Source of the DNA: Chitinophagales bacterium | Lineage (GTDB): Bacteria; Bacteroidota; Bacteroidia; Chitinophagales; Saprospiraceae | Direction of reading: 5' to 3' | DNA: 51,832 nucleotides | NCBI GenBank assembly: GCA_022360175.1 | Contig: JAKSDI010000276.1 | Span: forward strand, 1 to 51,832 | Part shown: piece after piece, positions 40,901-49,645 of the stretch | Layout: every line of letters starts with the position of its first letter | Position numbering within the stretch: position 1 is the first letter of the stretch | Notes under the pieces: model-generated | What the model was told of the DNA's origin: nothing | Seen by the model: only the letters and a program-made list of their open reading frames with translations | Database searches by the model: none | Program-made: the position numbers and the translations under genes

Positions 40901-41423
40901 TATGGAAAATGCTACTTTGTATAAAGATGATATTGAACTACCTCCTGGATGTTATACACTACATGTTGAAGATACAGGTGGAGATGGACTGTACTACTGG
41001 TACTGGGATGCTGTAAATATCGATGTGGGTGCAGGTGCTGCCAGCTTCAAGAGAGTGATCAACGAAAATATACAATTAAGTGTAAGAAGTTTTGAAGCTG
41101 AATTTGGCAATAGTATCTTCTTTGATTTTGTACTGCCAGCAACTACTAGTAATGAAGATCTAACGGAAGCACGTCGTTTTAGTGCTTATCCAAATCCAGC
41201 ATCAGATCGTTTTGTGGTTGAATTGCAAGGCTTTGAAGCGCAGGATTTAGATGTTCAAATATATAGCCTGGCAGGACAGTTGATGGCCAACGAATCTATT
41301 CAACACAATGGTACTAGCCTTTTGAAGCATGAAGTAAATATCTCAACGCTGCCTTCTGGAATCTATTTACTAAAAGTGCAAGGACAGGACAAAGTATGGA
41401 CAAGAGAGATCGTTAAGATGTAG
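37980..41423 (+). CDS. secreted peptide-N-glycosidase F-related protein with LamG insertion and T9SS sorting domain
   Basis: An 1147-residue protein with a signal peptide (about 1-20). The N-terminal PNGase F-like domain contains GCREWDYSCNTFI near residue 75. A LamG/concanavalin-like domain (about 282-450) follows, from LEFNGYGAF through GQWNHWAFTKN to VDEFRIWSKEL. The PNGase F C-domain (about 660-800) shows FRRGWYADV, ITGHGQNGEF and YPQGGTWLFDRAGWCPG. The last 80 residues (YPNPASDRFVVELQG ... GIYLLKVQGQ) form a T9SS type A domain. It probably removes N-glycans from glycoproteins outside the cell or binds such glycans. A GGA-type ribosome site precedes two adjacent ATGs. Confidence 0.88.
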   Translation: MMKKLSLLITMLSMAFFLIAQDTTVVQTLTWQDDARSGYYTFPDDPDATYRKIIMRYNMRCHDDAVGNGNVGCREWDYSCNTFITDPGMIDSTRATHPDYLIPGYSEATFPYTDQSVYSYQQYEQATITYGMPVSSNTTEVDGATPATLSLDGGTARQLFLYDLNTLTNLGMESGDITHLSFYVESAGATTGFLRIRMQEFYEEELLPNSIPPLTEETEVYFSNTDFDTEGWMTLPIRPYEWNGASGILVELSYTTDAEVVAPSIKAFETDAAALGTQGANSYLEFNGYGAFIPPADLFEPVSNEITISLWVYGNEDVLPVNTTIFEGVNDANQRQVNVHLPWSNGRVYWDCGNDGGGYDRIEKDANMSELGGQWNHWAFTKNASTGEMKIYLNGELWHSGTGRTKPIDVTDFIVGANINGGNAYFGKVDEFRIWSKELDQAEIQSWMNYNLQGSHPDYDALLAYYPLNEGSGAITADASGNAYDAAVYNAPAWKQYRGGELFTGFEGGNAIPAIRFIQGEYTESPVEESNIVLDSTLVPLYAVIQFEVNESNDLVAIDTQYHWLATETYLYDPTGAVIDTYPVAEEGSITPENLTYYQKRDAKFEILSLVTPYGNGLDLGAEGKTFFFDVTDYAPILKGEKRLSLELGGQNQEEMDIQFWFIEGTPPHEVISVQNIWPFRRGWYADVQSDRFFEPRSLTLNPGADAYKLRSAITGHGQNGEFVARNHYLNIDGGDQEFVYEVWKACGSIPIYPQGGTWLFDRAGWCPGHPTDVHQFWLNDYEPGQELEIDYGVNGGTLSEANYLVSNQLVTYGAPSFETDAAIEAIVRPSTRVEFERFNPMCSQPIVVVQNTGNTTITEVEIAYGLEGGETMVYTWEGNLAFLDTVHVELPSPDVTFWTEAGDQATFFALIGEVNGSSDDYDDNNYMSSTFELPTFFEFEELLQFHFRTNNRANENSYTFRDSDGNIVLTRDDMENATLYKDDIELPPGCYTLHVEDTGGDGLYYWYWDAVNIDVGAGAASFKRVINENIQLSVRSFEAEFGNSIFFDFVLPATTSNEDLTEARRFSAYPNPASDRFVVELQGFEAQDLDVQIYSLAGQLMANESIQHNGTSLLKHEVNISTLPSGIYLLKVQGQDKVWTREIVKM

Positions 41424-41979
41424 ATTTCTGAATGTAAATTATAGAAGGTATTAAAATACCTATTGAAAGCATCATTAGCCAACTTGTGCCGATGATGCTT
41501 TCTAATTCTTGTATCATATTTAATTCGGGCCTTTTGATTAAAACGGGAAGCAGTACGAGGCCATTATTAAGGATGTGTATATAAATGGCGGCAATTAAAG
41601 ATTGGGTTTTCCAGAAAACCCAGGCGACAAATAAGCCCATGATAAAAGCAGCTAATATCATAGGAAGGTATTGATGTGCTATACCAAAAAGCAAGGCACC
41701 CGTCAAGATTCCAATGATGGAATGCTTGTATTGGAGTACAAAGTGATGCAAAATGATACCCTGTAATATCCAGCGAAAAATCAATTCTTCCACTAAGGGA
41801 TAAAGAAAAATCAAAGACCATAAAGAGAGAGCGGAATATTGCTCACTTAAAATATTTTCAGTAGCCTGAATATCAGGGAAAAAACTTAGAATTAAATACC
41901 TTAAAGGTAAAAGAGCAAAAACTCCTAATGATAAAGGAATTAGGAGTTTAAAAGAAAAAGATTTTAGGAAAGGAAACAT
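41413..41979 (-). CDS. CPBP family intramembrane metalloprotease
   Basis: A 188-residue membrane protein of the CAAX protease/bacteriocin-processing (Abi, Rce1-like) family. The catalytic motif EELIFR (EExxxR) and the second motif FGIAHQY (FxxxH) are intact, and HILNN in the last part supplies the third conserved region. There are about six hydrophobic helices. The family includes prenyl-protein proteases and bacteriocin immunity proteins; which applies here is unknown. Its 3' end overlaps the convergent PNGase-like gene by 11 bases. Confidence 0.88.
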   Translation of the reverse strand: MFPFLKSFSFKLLIPLSLGVFALLPLRYLILSFFPDIQATENILSEQYSALSLWSLIFLYPLVEELIFRWILQGIILHHFVLQYKHSIIGILTGALLFGIAHQYLPMILAAFIMGLFVAWVFWKTQSLIAAIYIHILNNGLVLLPVLIKRPELNMIQELESIIGTSWLMMLSIGILIPSIIYIQKSTS

Positions 41980-42024
41980 GATATCATAATCCTTAAGTAA
42001 GTGATCAAAAGATCATTTACTTGG

Positions 42025-42393
42025 CTACAAGAATATTGCGTATACTATAGAATTAAATACCCCTAGTAATATTGCCAGCAAAAAAGCAGATAAAAAGTTA
42101 TCTATCTTAAAACCTCTTAAAAAGTGTGCGGCTAATAGGAGCATGGCTGCATCCACTACAAAACTAAATAAACCAAGCGTTAAAAAGCGTAGTGGAATAG
42201 AAATGAAATCTAAAAACGATCCCAAGGTAGCATTCAAAAAAGCTAGTAAAACAGCAACGATAACTGCCCGAGTGAAATCTTCTATTTCAACTCCCTTGAG
42301 AAAATAAGTTCCTGCCATTAAGGTGAGTGCATTAAGAACAACCTTTAAGAGCATTTCACCTATGCTAGTATCTAATAATAATAACCACTCCAT
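42025..42393 (-). CDS. phage-holin-family (Phage_holin_4_2/YvlD-like) four-helix membrane protein
   Basis: A 122-residue protein of four membrane helices. The pattern VAVLLAFLNATLGSFLDF...IPLRFLTLGLFSFVVDAAMLLLA fits the widespread chromosomal family named after phage holins (YvlD group), which is not prophage evidence by itself. The ATG at 42393 shares a base with the stop of the upstream gene, implying coupled translation. An in-frame TTG nine bases earlier is a less likely start. Function in this family is poorly defined and usually linked to envelope stress. Confidence 0.8.
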   Translation of the reverse strand: MEWLLLLDTSIGEMLLKVVLNALTLMAGTYFLKGVEIEDFTRAVIVAVLLAFLNATLGSFLDFISIPLRFLTLGLFSFVVDAAMLLLAAHFLRGFKIDNFLSAFLLAILLGVFNSIVYAIFL

Positions 42394-42683
42394 TATTGAC
42401 AATCTTTAAGCTGTTGACGCAATTGCTCGATTTCTTTATCGCGTTCGCGCAAAGAGCTTTGCAATTCTTCTATTTGTTCCTCAAATTCATTTTTTGAATG
42501 ACTATCCGCACTTACTTTTTTTTGGGTAGATGTAGTTTGTTCGATACCCACCATTTCTTTGAAATTAGACACGGGATCTTCATTGTTGATATACGAAGCA
42601 GCAAAAAATGCCAGGGGTACAATAATAATTATTGCGATGAAAAAACGGGTGAATGGAGTGACTCTTCTTTTTGGCATTGTCAT
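42393..42683 (-). CDS. small membrane-anchored coiled-coil protein
   Basis: A 96-residue protein. A basic N-terminus (MPKRRVTPFTR) is followed by one membrane helix (about 14-32, FFIAIIIIVPLAFFAASYI), a linker, and a C-terminal coiled coil with clear heptads (FEEQIEELQSSLRERDKEIEQ). It would sit in the inner membrane with the coiled coil outside. It overlaps the holin-family gene by one base, so the two are a coupled pair. No family recognised. Confidence 0.75.
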   Translation of the reverse strand: MTMPKRRVTPFTRFFIAIIIIVPLAFFAASYINNEDPVSNFKEMVGIEQTTSTQKKVSADSHSKNEFEEQIEELQSSLRERDKEIEQLRQQLKDCQ

Positions 42684-42899
42684 TTTTTATTACGAATGTA
42701 TATTATGTAGAAAAATATCTACTACTTATTTCTACTTATAACGATAAATATCGGATGAGTCTCGACATCTTAAAGGATTTTTTCAGGCTTTTGTGACCTT
42801 TAAGCAAGTTCTTGAGTCAATATATAAAAAGTAGAGCCTTATTCTCTATTCACGTGTGAAATATCATAGAATCTTAATAAGTTTGTGCAAACTGAAAAC

Positions 42900-44102
42900 A
42901 TGTCTGAAGCATATATATATGACGCTCTTAGAACCCCAAGAAGCAGGGGGAAGTATAGTGGAGAACTATACGAGGTAAAACCTATTGATATATTGTCAGT
43001 TACACTAAAAGCTCTAAAGCAACGCTTGAAGTTAGATACCGAATTGGTGGATGATGTTGTGATTGGATGTGTAACACCTATTGATGACCAGGGATATAAT
43101 ATTGCAAAAGCTGCTGTTATGCATGCTGGTTGGGGAAATGTAAGTGGTATGCAACTCAACCGCTACTGCGCTTCTGGCCTGGAAGCTGTTAACCTGGCAG
43201 CCGTTAAAATTCGCTCTGGTTGGGAACAACTGGTGGTGGCTGGTGGTATCGAAAGTATGAGCAGGGTGCCGATGGGTAGTGATGGAGGAGCTTTGCTTTA
43301 TGATCCAGAGGTTATTACATCTAGTCATTATATTCCCCAGGGCGTTTCTGCCGACTTGATTGCAACTCGTGAAGGCTTTACACGCGAACAACTGGATGCT
43401 TATGCCTTATTGTCTCAACAGCGTGCTCATGCGGCACAAAAAAATAACTACTTCCAGTCCTCTATTATACCTATTTATGATGCGAATGGTTTGCTAATTC
43501 TTGATAGGGATAGTGCTATTCGCCCTAAAACAACACTGGAACAGTTAGCATCTTTGCCTCTTGCTTTTCAGCAAATGGGAGCAGAAGGTTTTGATCAAAT
43601 GGCTTTGCATAAATACCCGGAAGTTGAAGCTATCCATCATTTACATACGGCGGGTAATTCTTCCGGAATTGTAGATGGAGCAAGTTTAGTATTGATTGGC
43701 AGTGAAGAAGCAGGAAAACAAATTGGAGTTGCTCCTCGTGCTCGTATTCGAGCGGTTGCAACAGTTGCGGTAGATCCAACTTTAATGCTGGTAGGGCCCG
43801 CTCCTGCTGCACAAAAAGCTTTGAAGCAAGCTGGCATGAAAAAAGAGGATATTGATTTATGGGAGTGTAACGAAGCTTTTGCAGCGGTCGTACTTCAGTT
43901 TATGAAGAAAATGGAGCTTGAAGAAGATGTCGTTAATGTTAATGGTGGTGCAATTGCAATGGGGCATCCATTAGGTGCAACGGGAGCTATGTTATTAGGG
44001 ACTATACTCGATGAACTGGAAAGAAGAGACTTAAATACGGGCCTTGTGACTTTGTGTGTTGGGGGAGGAATGGGAGTAGCAACAATTATAGAAAGAGTAT
44101 AG
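42900..44102 (+). CDS. acetyl-CoA acyltransferase (3-ketoacyl-CoA thiolase)
   Basis: A 400-residue thiolase that performs the last step of beta-oxidation: CoA-dependent cleavage of 3-ketoacyl-CoA. The nucleophile is Cys90 in [11 protein letters not shown]. The conserved [15 protein letters not shown] holds the catalytic His, and the second Cys is in [14 protein letters not shown] is also present. The ATG at 42900 matches the family N-terminus; an in-frame GTG five codons up is less likely. It is the first gene of a three-gene set with an S41 peptidase and the FadJ-like enzyme. FadA/FadI-type function is favoured over acetoacetyl-CoA synthesis by this context. Confidence 0.93.
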   Translation: MSEAYIYDALRTPRSRGKYSGELYEVKPIDILSVTLKALKQRLKLDTELVDDVVIGCVTPIDDQGYNIAKAAVMHAGWGNVSGMQLNRYCASGLEAVNLAAVKIRSGWEQLVVAGGIESMSRVPMGSDGGALLYDPEVITSSHYIPQGVSADLIATREGFTREQLDAYALLSQQRAHAAQKNNYFQSSIIPIYDANGLLILDRDSAIRPKTTLEQLASLPLAFQQMGAEGFDQMALHKYPEVEAIHHLHTAGNSSGIVDGASLVLIGSEEAGKQIGVAPRARIRAVATVAVDPTLMLVGPAPAAQKALKQAGMKKEDIDLWECNEAFAAVVLQFMKKMELEEDVVNVNGGAIAMGHPLGATGAMLLGTILDELERRDLNTGLVTLCVGGGMGVATIIERV

Positions 44103-44105
44103 TAT

Positions 44106-45374
44106 ATGCAAATACCTATTCATAAAACGGCAATATTTTTGTTACTGATACTGACTTTTTGGTCAAATATCTATGGACAAGACCGTGTAACTGGATGGAT
44201 AGAAGATATTAATACGCTGAAAACTGAGTTGCCCGAACAACACATTAATCTCTTTCACAAAATAAGTCAGGAAGAATATAATGATCAGCTAGATCAAATA
44301 AAGGCAAATTTGCCCAATGTACAAGATTGGCAAGTTGTACTTTCTATTGCTGAGGTTTTGGCAAAACTAGGAGATACTCATACTACAATATGGCATCGGG
44401 CTACTATGAGACAACCCCTCATGTATCCTCTTCAACTGCAGGCTTTTAAAGATGGTATTTATGTGGTGGGAGCAACAACCAGCAACCGCCTGGATACACT
44501 GATTAAACATCAACTCATTGGTATCAATGGAATTAAAACGGATAGTCTACTAAAATTGGCAGGCCGAGTGCTGGTTCCAGAAAATATTTCAATAATAAAA
44601 CATCATTTTGTACCTGCTCTAAGTAGTCATTATGTATTGTATCATTGTGGAGTAGTTGATAGTGACGAAAAAGTTGAATTTGAATTCTTATCCCCAGAAG
44701 GGACAACTATTAAACTTCTTTTGGAGGCGATACCAATGCGCTCTTATAAGGCTACACTCCTTACTTTGGAGCCTGATTCCATATCTTTCACAGAGCGAGA
44801 TAACCGCTCTTTTTTTTGGCATCAGCATTTGGAAGATGATAATATTCTTTACATCCGTTATAATAGCTGTAACAGTCGTGAAGTTTTAAAAAAATACCAC
44901 AACAAAAAAGTTAAAAATGCCCCCTCTTTTCAAAAATTTGAGCAGAAAGTTTTATCTGTTCTTGAGCGGGAAAAGATCGAGAAACTTGTTTTTGATGTGA
45001 GTATTAACGGAGGAGGAAGTTCTCTGCAAGGAACGAATTTTGCCCGAAAGATAGCTGCTGTTTATAGAGGGAATACCTATGTGGTTACAGGTAGAAAAAC
45101 CTTTTCCTCAGCGGTGATCAATACGCTTGATTTTCAACGTTTGCTCGATGCTCAAATAGTAGGAGAAGTAACGAGTGGTAAACCTAATCATTATGGAGAA
45201 GTTCGGCGAATGGAACTCCCAAATTCGGGTGCAGTAGTATATTATTCTACCAAATATTTCGAGAGAGTGGATGGAGATCCTGCTGGGATAGAACCAGATA
45301 TTTATATAGAACAAACATTTAAGGAATATATTAATGGCGTTAATCCTGTCTGGGAATATATAAAGACATTATGA
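44106..45374 (+). CDS. exported S41-family peptidase within the beta-oxidation operon
   Basis: A 422-residue protein with a signal peptide (about 1-24, ending NIYGQ). The N-terminal part has [14 protein letters not shown], the start common to tricorn/CtpA-like S41 proteins. The catalytic domain has [13 protein letters not shown] and [12 protein letters not shown], whose Ser is the expected nucleophile, then [14 protein letters not shown] and GIEPDIYI. There is no obvious PDZ domain. It begins three bases after the thiolase stop and overlaps the FadJ-like gene by four bases (ATGA), so all three are co-translated. A protease here is unexpected; whether it has a role in lipid use is unknown. Confidence 0.82.
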   Translation: MQIPIHKTAIFLLLILTFWSNIYGQDRVTGWIEDINTLKTELPEQHINLFHKISQEEYNDQLDQIKANLPNVQDWQVVLSIAEVLAKLGDTHTTIWHRATMRQPLMYPLQLQAFKDGIYVVGATTSNRLDTLIKHQLIGINGIKTDSLLKLAGRVLVPENISIIKHHFVPALSSHYVLYHCGVVDSDEKVEFEFLSPEGTTIKLLLEAIPMRSYKATLLTLEPDSISFTERDNRSFFWHQHLEDDNILYIRYNSCNSREVLKKYHNKKVKNAPSFQKFEQKVLSVLEREKIEKLVFDVSINGGGSSLQGTNFARKIAAVYRGNTYVVTGRKTFSSAVINTLDFQRLLDAQIVGEVTSGKPNHYGEVRRMELPNSGAVVYYSTKYFERVDGDPAGIEPDIYIEQTFKEYINGVNPVWEYIKTL

Positions 45375-47485
45375 TCCGATACAAAAAAGATACTGACAAT
45401 ATCGTCACTTTGACAATGGATATGAGTGGCCGTGCAGCCAATGTTATTAATCATGAAATAGCACGAGCATTTGTACCTGTTATTGAACACCTGAAAGAAG
45501 AAAAAGCAGAAGGGCAATTGAAAGGTGTAATTATCACTTCTGCCAAAAAGAACTTTTTGGAAGGAGGAGACCTCGAATATCTTTATCATTCTACCGACCG
45601 GAAAGAAATCTTTCAATTTGCAGAAGAACTAAAGCATGTACTTCGGGAATTGGAAAGCCCAGGGGTGCCCGTAGTAGCTGCTATTAATGGGAATGCTCTG
45701 GGAAGCGGCTTTGAACTGGCTTTGGCCTGTCATCATCGCATTGTATTGGATCAAACGGGTATTCGTATAGGTTTTCCTGAAGTGAAATTAGGACTTATTC
45801 CGGGCAGCGGTGGAATTATACGCTTGATGTGGTTGCTAGGCATTGAAAAGGCCTATAATATCTTAAGTTCAGGTAAACTCTATCATCGGCATGAGGCTGT
45901 AAGTATTGGTTTGGTAGACGAAATGGCTGGCACAAAGCGGGAGATGATGGAAAAGGCAAAAGCTTGGTTATTAAACAAAGAAGAAGGCCGAAGGCCGTGG
46001 GATTTAGCTAAATGTTCCATTCCACAAGGTACTGCCAAAGATGTAAAGGTAGCCAATGAAATTAGGCGAATGGCGGCAGAATTAGCAGGACGTACTTATA
46101 ACAATTATCCGGCACCTCAAGCTTTACTCAATGTACTTTCTGAAGGATCTAAAGTAGATTTTGATACTGCATCCCGGATTGAAAGTCGTTACTATACCAA
46201 CTTGATCAGTAACCAGGCTTGTAAGAATATGATCAAGGCTTTTTGGTTTGATCTGAATTATATAAAAGAAGGGGGGAATCGCCCAAAGGGTTTTGGAAAA
46301 TTTCGACCTAGAAAAATTGGAATTATTGGTGCTGGCAGGATGGGCTCTGGTATCGCTTATGCCTGCCTGAATTATGGAATGAAGGTGGTCCTGAAAGATG
46401 TATCTAAACCGATTGCAGAACGTGGAAGAGCTTATGTAGCGCAAAGACTGGAAAAAGAGGTTGCTAGTGGTAGCAGGCAGATGGATAATCAGGAAGATAT
46501 GTTAAACAGGATTGTAACTACTGAATCTTCCGCAGATTTTGAAGATTGTGATTTGGTAATTGAAGCTGTTTTTGAAAATAGAATGGTAAAGCAAAAGGTA
46601 TTACGAGAGGCAGAAGAGCATATTGATGAGTATACACTTTTTGCAAGTAATACAGTATCCATACCCATCACTAAATTGGGCGAAGCAGCACTAAGGCCAT
46701 CTAATTTTATAGGCTTGCATTTCTTTTCTCCCGCCGAAGAGGTCCCATTAGTGGAAATTGTAAGAGGAGCACAAACATCTGATGAAACCATTGCCCGTGC
46801 GTTCGATTTTGTACGAGCAATACGTAAAACTCCCATCGTTGTTAAAGATGACTGGGGTTTCTTTGCTGCAAGAGTACAAAATACTTATATACTGGAGGGG
46901 ATTACTATGCTACAGGAAGGCTATCCTCCTGCTTTGATTGATAATCTGGGCAAACAATGTGGTATGCCTTTTGGGGCTTTAAAACTAGCAGACAATCTAG
47001 GGCTTAATATGGTGCTAAAATATGAAAACCAGGCAGCAGAGCATTATGGCTCGAAATATGTACAACATCCCGCTGTAGAGGTTTTACGTGTTATGCTGGA
47101 AGAACTCCAACGCCCTGGCCGACAAAAAAGAGCTGGCTTTTATGATTATGATGGAGATCAATCAATAGGCTTGTGGGATGGACTAATTGAGCAATTTTCT
47201 GCTACCTTAATTGATACAGATAATCAGGAATTAACAGATAGGTTGATGATCGCTCAGGTATTGGAAGCGGTATGGTGTATGCAGGAAAAGGTAATTGAGT
47301 CTATACCTGCTGCCAATGTAGGAAGTATACATGGTTGGGGATTCCCTGCTTTTAAAGGAGGAGTTATTCAGTATGTATATGATTATGGTAAGGATGCTTT
47401 CGTGAAACGCTGCAAAGCATTGCAGAAAGCCCATGGTCAACGCTTCCGCCTACCTGCCAAGTTTGAGGAAATTGTGAGTCAATAA
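45371..47485 (+). CDS. fadJ: bifunctional enoyl-CoA hydratase/3-hydroxyacyl-CoA dehydrogenase
   Basis: A 704-residue multifunctional enzyme of beta-oxidation. The N-terminal crotonase domain (about 1-190) has KKNFLEGGDLEYLY, the oxyanion-hole NGNALGSGFELALAC and GFPEVKLGLIPGSGG with catalytic Glu. The NAD-binding domain begins near residue 310 with IGIIGAGRMGSGIAYAC. The dehydrogenase catalytic His is in GLHFFSPAEEVPLVEIV. A duplicated C-terminal dehydrogenase domain follows. Length matches FadJ/FadB (about 700-730). Together with the thiolase it covers three steps of fatty-acid degradation. The acyl-CoA dehydrogenase is not in the window. Confidence 0.93.
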   Translation: MIRYKKDTDNIVTLTMDMSGRAANVINHEIARAFVPVIEHLKEEKAEGQLKGVIITSAKKNFLEGGDLEYLYHSTDRKEIFQFAEELKHVLRELESPGVPVVAAINGNALGSGFELALACHHRIVLDQTGIRIGFPEVKLGLIPGSGGIIRLMWLLGIEKAYNILSSGKLYHRHEAVSIGLVDEMAGTKREMMEKAKAWLLNKEEGRRPWDLAKCSIPQGTAKDVKVANEIRRMAAELAGRTYNNYPAPQALLNVLSEGSKVDFDTASRIESRYYTNLISNQACKNMIKAFWFDLNYIKEGGNRPKGFGKFRPRKIGIIGAGRMGSGIAYACLNYGMKVVLKDVSKPIAERGRAYVAQRLEKEVASGSRQMDNQEDMLNRIVTTESSADFEDCDLVIEAVFENRMVKQKVLREAEEHIDEYTLFASNTVSIPITKLGEAALRPSNFIGLHFFSPAEEVPLVEIVRGAQTSDETIARAFDFVRAIRKTPIVVKDDWGFFAARVQNTYILEGITMLQEGYPPALIDNLGKQCGMPFGALKLADNLGLNMVLKYENQAAEHYGSKYVQHPAVEVLRVMLEELQRPGRQKRAGFYDYDGDQSIGLWDGLIEQFSATLIDTDNQELTDRLMIAQVLEAVWCMQEKVIESIPAANVGSIHGWGFPAFKGGVIQYVYDYGKDAFVKRCKALQKAHGQRFRLPAKFEEIVSQ

Positions 47486-47503
47486 TAAAATGCTCCTAAA
47501 CTT

Positions 47504-47530
47504 AATCACCAATCACCAATCACCAATCAC
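47504..47530. repeat. AATCACC heptamer tandem array
   Basis: Three perfect AATCACC units and a partial fourth (AATCAC) lie 19 bases after the FadJ-like stop codon. It is the same core as the coding repeat at 31495-31577. Too short and without spacers for CRISPR. Confidence 0.9.
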
Positions 47531-47637
47531 GAAGATAAATTTTAACGAATGAGGGAAAAGGTTAAAGACTGGTTAAAGTTAAAAACAGTTTTGACCATTT
47601 TTATTTTATAAATGTCTCATAATTGGCAAACTTATTT

Positions 47638-47670
47638 TTTGATTAATGCTGAGGATAAGTGTTATCTTTG
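47638..47670 (+). promoter_or_regulatory. Bacteroidota promoter for the S8 peptidase gene
   Basis: TTTG at 47638-47641 (in a T-run) and TATCTTTG at 47663-47670 are separated by 21 bases. This is an exact fit to the TTTG...TAnnTTTG consensus of Bacteroidota housekeeping promoters. The transcript would start near 47677 with a leader of about 105 bases before the ATG at 47784. Confidence 0.6.
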
Positions 47671-47783
47671 CACGTTCAAAGATTTTTGGCAATTTATTAC
47701 CCTCCTAAAAAACAATAAGTAATTACTTTTCCGTTTGTAAACACGGTTCATAAAATAACCAAATTAACAGAAAAACAGCAATA

Positions 47784-49481
47784 ATGAAGTTAAGACTGAA
47801 TTTGATCCTTCTGGGGTGTATGATGAGCTTAAGCATGGTTTTTGCTCAAACTAGTGCTCCGGATAACTGGTTTAACCTGGATCTTCAAAAAGATGGAGTG
47901 CCTGGAGTAAGTACAGAACGTGCTTATCAGGAATTACTGAAAGGAAAGAAAGGCCAGCAGATAATAGTAGCTGTGTTGGACTCAGGAGTAGATTATGACC
48001 ACGAGGACCTGTCAAGTGTAATGTGGGTTAATGAGGATGAAATTCCAGGCAATGGAATTGATGATGATAAGAATGGTTATGTAGATGATATGCATGGCTG
48101 GAACTTCCTTGGAAATAAAAAAGGAGAAGATATTCATCATGATAATCTGGAAGTGACTCGCTTGTATGTAAAGTATAAGCAAATGTTTGACGGCAAAGAT
48201 GCAAGTGATATTAGCAAGAAAGATAAAGCAAGCTTTGAGAAATATGGGGAATACAAAGAGGTAGTAGAAGAGAAGCGCGCTAAACTGGAAGAAGATGCAG
48301 GTACTTTTGTTGCAATTGCGAATGCAATGAATACGCTTCAAAAGGAAATTGGTAAAGATGATGTCACTGAAGAAGATATCAACAACTTCGAATCAGATGA
48401 TCCATTGATGACTTATGCAAAGCAGGTAGCATTGGGTATCATTGCAGAAGGTCAGCCATTTTCCAGAGCAGTGAAAGAACTGAATGAATATGCTGATTAT
48501 CTTACCAATCAATACGAGTATCACTACAATCCTGATTTCGAACCTAGAGGACTTGTAAACGATAACTATGCAGATCCTTATGACCGTGATTATGGTAACA
48601 ACAACTATGAAGGGCCAGATGCTCGCCATGGTACACACGTAGCAGGTATTATCGCAGCTAGCAGAGGCAATGGTACAGGAATGGAAGGAGTAGCTGATAA
48701 TGTAAGAATCATGTCAGTACGTACAGTACCTGATGGAGATGAGCGTGATAAGGATGTTGCAGCGGCGATTGTTTATGCAGTAGACAATGGTGCTTCTGTT
48801 ATTAATATGAGCTTTGGTAAAGGTGCTTCTCCACGCAAAGAATTGGTAGACGAAGCAATTCGTTATGCTGAAGAACACGATGTGTTAATTGTACACGCTG
48901 CTGGTAATGATAGCAAAGAAGTAGCTTACGGAAATAACTACCCAACTGACCGTATGGAGAAAAGAGGCGGTTTCCTTGGCCTTTTTGGCTCTAAGTATGC
49001 TGAAAACTGGGTAGAGGTAGGAGCATTGAATTGGAAAGTGGGAGATGAGTTAGTAGCTCCATTCTCTAACTACAGTAAAGAGTATGTTGATCTATTTGCT
49101 CCAGGTATGGAAATTTATTCCACTGTTCCTGACAGTGAATACGAAGATTTACAAGGTACTAGTATGGCTGCTCCAGTAGTAGCAGGAGTTGCAGCTATGC
49201 TACGCTCTTATTTCCCTGACCTGACTGCAGAGCAGGTGAAGGAGATCTTACTGGATTCAACTGTAAAGCAAAAGGTTAAAGTAACGGCTCCTGGTAGTGA
49301 AGAAATGGTACCATTCTCTTCTTTGAGTGTAACAGGTGGTATCGTAAATGCCTACAAAGCTGTGGAGATGGCTCAAAAGACAAAAGGTAAGAAGAAAGGT
49401 GTAGAGCGCCTACCTGGTGGTGGTGTAAGTGATGATATGATCAAGCAGAATAAAAAAGCAAAAGCAGTAGTTCGCCCATAA
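47784..49481 (+). CDS. secreted subtilisin-like (S8) serine protease with large insertion
   Basis: A 565-residue protein with a signal peptide (1-21, ending MVFAQ). The catalytic triad is complete: Asp66 in VAVLDSGVDYDHEDL, His282 in ARHGTHVAGI and Ser460 in LQGTSMAAPVVAG. The oxyanion Asn is in HAAGNDS. About 215 residues separate Asp and His, against about 32 in subtilisin; the insert is charged and helical (for example EVVEEKRAKLEEDAG). There is no separate prodomain before Asp66 and no T9SS domain. The tail is basic (KAKAVVRP). It has its own promoter and terminator and may be periplasmic. Confidence 0.92.
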   Translation: MKLRLNLILLGCMMSLSMVFAQTSAPDNWFNLDLQKDGVPGVSTERAYQELLKGKKGQQIIVAVLDSGVDYDHEDLSSVMWVNEDEIPGNGIDDDKNGYVDDMHGWNFLGNKKGEDIHHDNLEVTRLYVKYKQMFDGKDASDISKKDKASFEKYGEYKEVVEEKRAKLEEDAGTFVAIANAMNTLQKEIGKDDVTEEDINNFESDDPLMTYAKQVALGIIAEGQPFSRAVKELNEYADYLTNQYEYHYNPDFEPRGLVNDNYADPYDRDYGNNNYEGPDARHGTHVAGIIAASRGNGTGMEGVADNVRIMSVRTVPDGDERDKDVAAAIVYAVDNGASVINMSFGKGASPRKELVDEAIRYAEEHDVLIVHAAGNDSKEVAYGNNYPTDRMEKRGGFLGLFGSKYAENWVEVGALNWKVGDELVAPFSNYSKEYVDLFAPGMEIYSTVPDSEYEDLQGTSMAAPVVAGVAAMLRSYFPDLTAEQVKEILLDSTVKQKVKVTAPGSEEMVPFSSLSVTGGIVNAYKAVEMAQKTKGKKKGVERLPGGGVSDDMIKQNKKAKAVVRP

Positions 49482-49514
49482 ACGGGATAAATACTACTTC
49501 GTTTATAAAGAAAG

Positions 49515-49548
49515 AAGCCTGGCTACAATTAACGTAGTCAGGCTTTTC
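49515..49548 (+). terminator. intrinsic terminator after the S8 peptidase gene
   Basis: AAGCCTGGCTAC pairs with GTAGTCAGGCTT (one G-T pair) around a seven-base loop and is followed by TTTTC. It lies 33 bases after the stop codon and about 100 bases before the end of the convergent subtilase gene. Confidence 0.8.
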
Positions 49549-49645
49549 TATTTATAAATAAACTAACTAATTATCGTTTGTCGTAGATTCGTTATAGCTC
49601 TTGTTCTTCTTGGTCAACTAGAATGCTATACGTATCCCAATCCTT

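Noticed and set aside
42025-42393. Prophage lysis gene because of the holin name
   Set aside because: The YvlD-type family is chromosomal and widespread; no other phage gene is nearby.
47504-47530. CRISPR array
   Set aside because: The units are seven bases long, contiguous and without spacers; no cas genes occur in the window.
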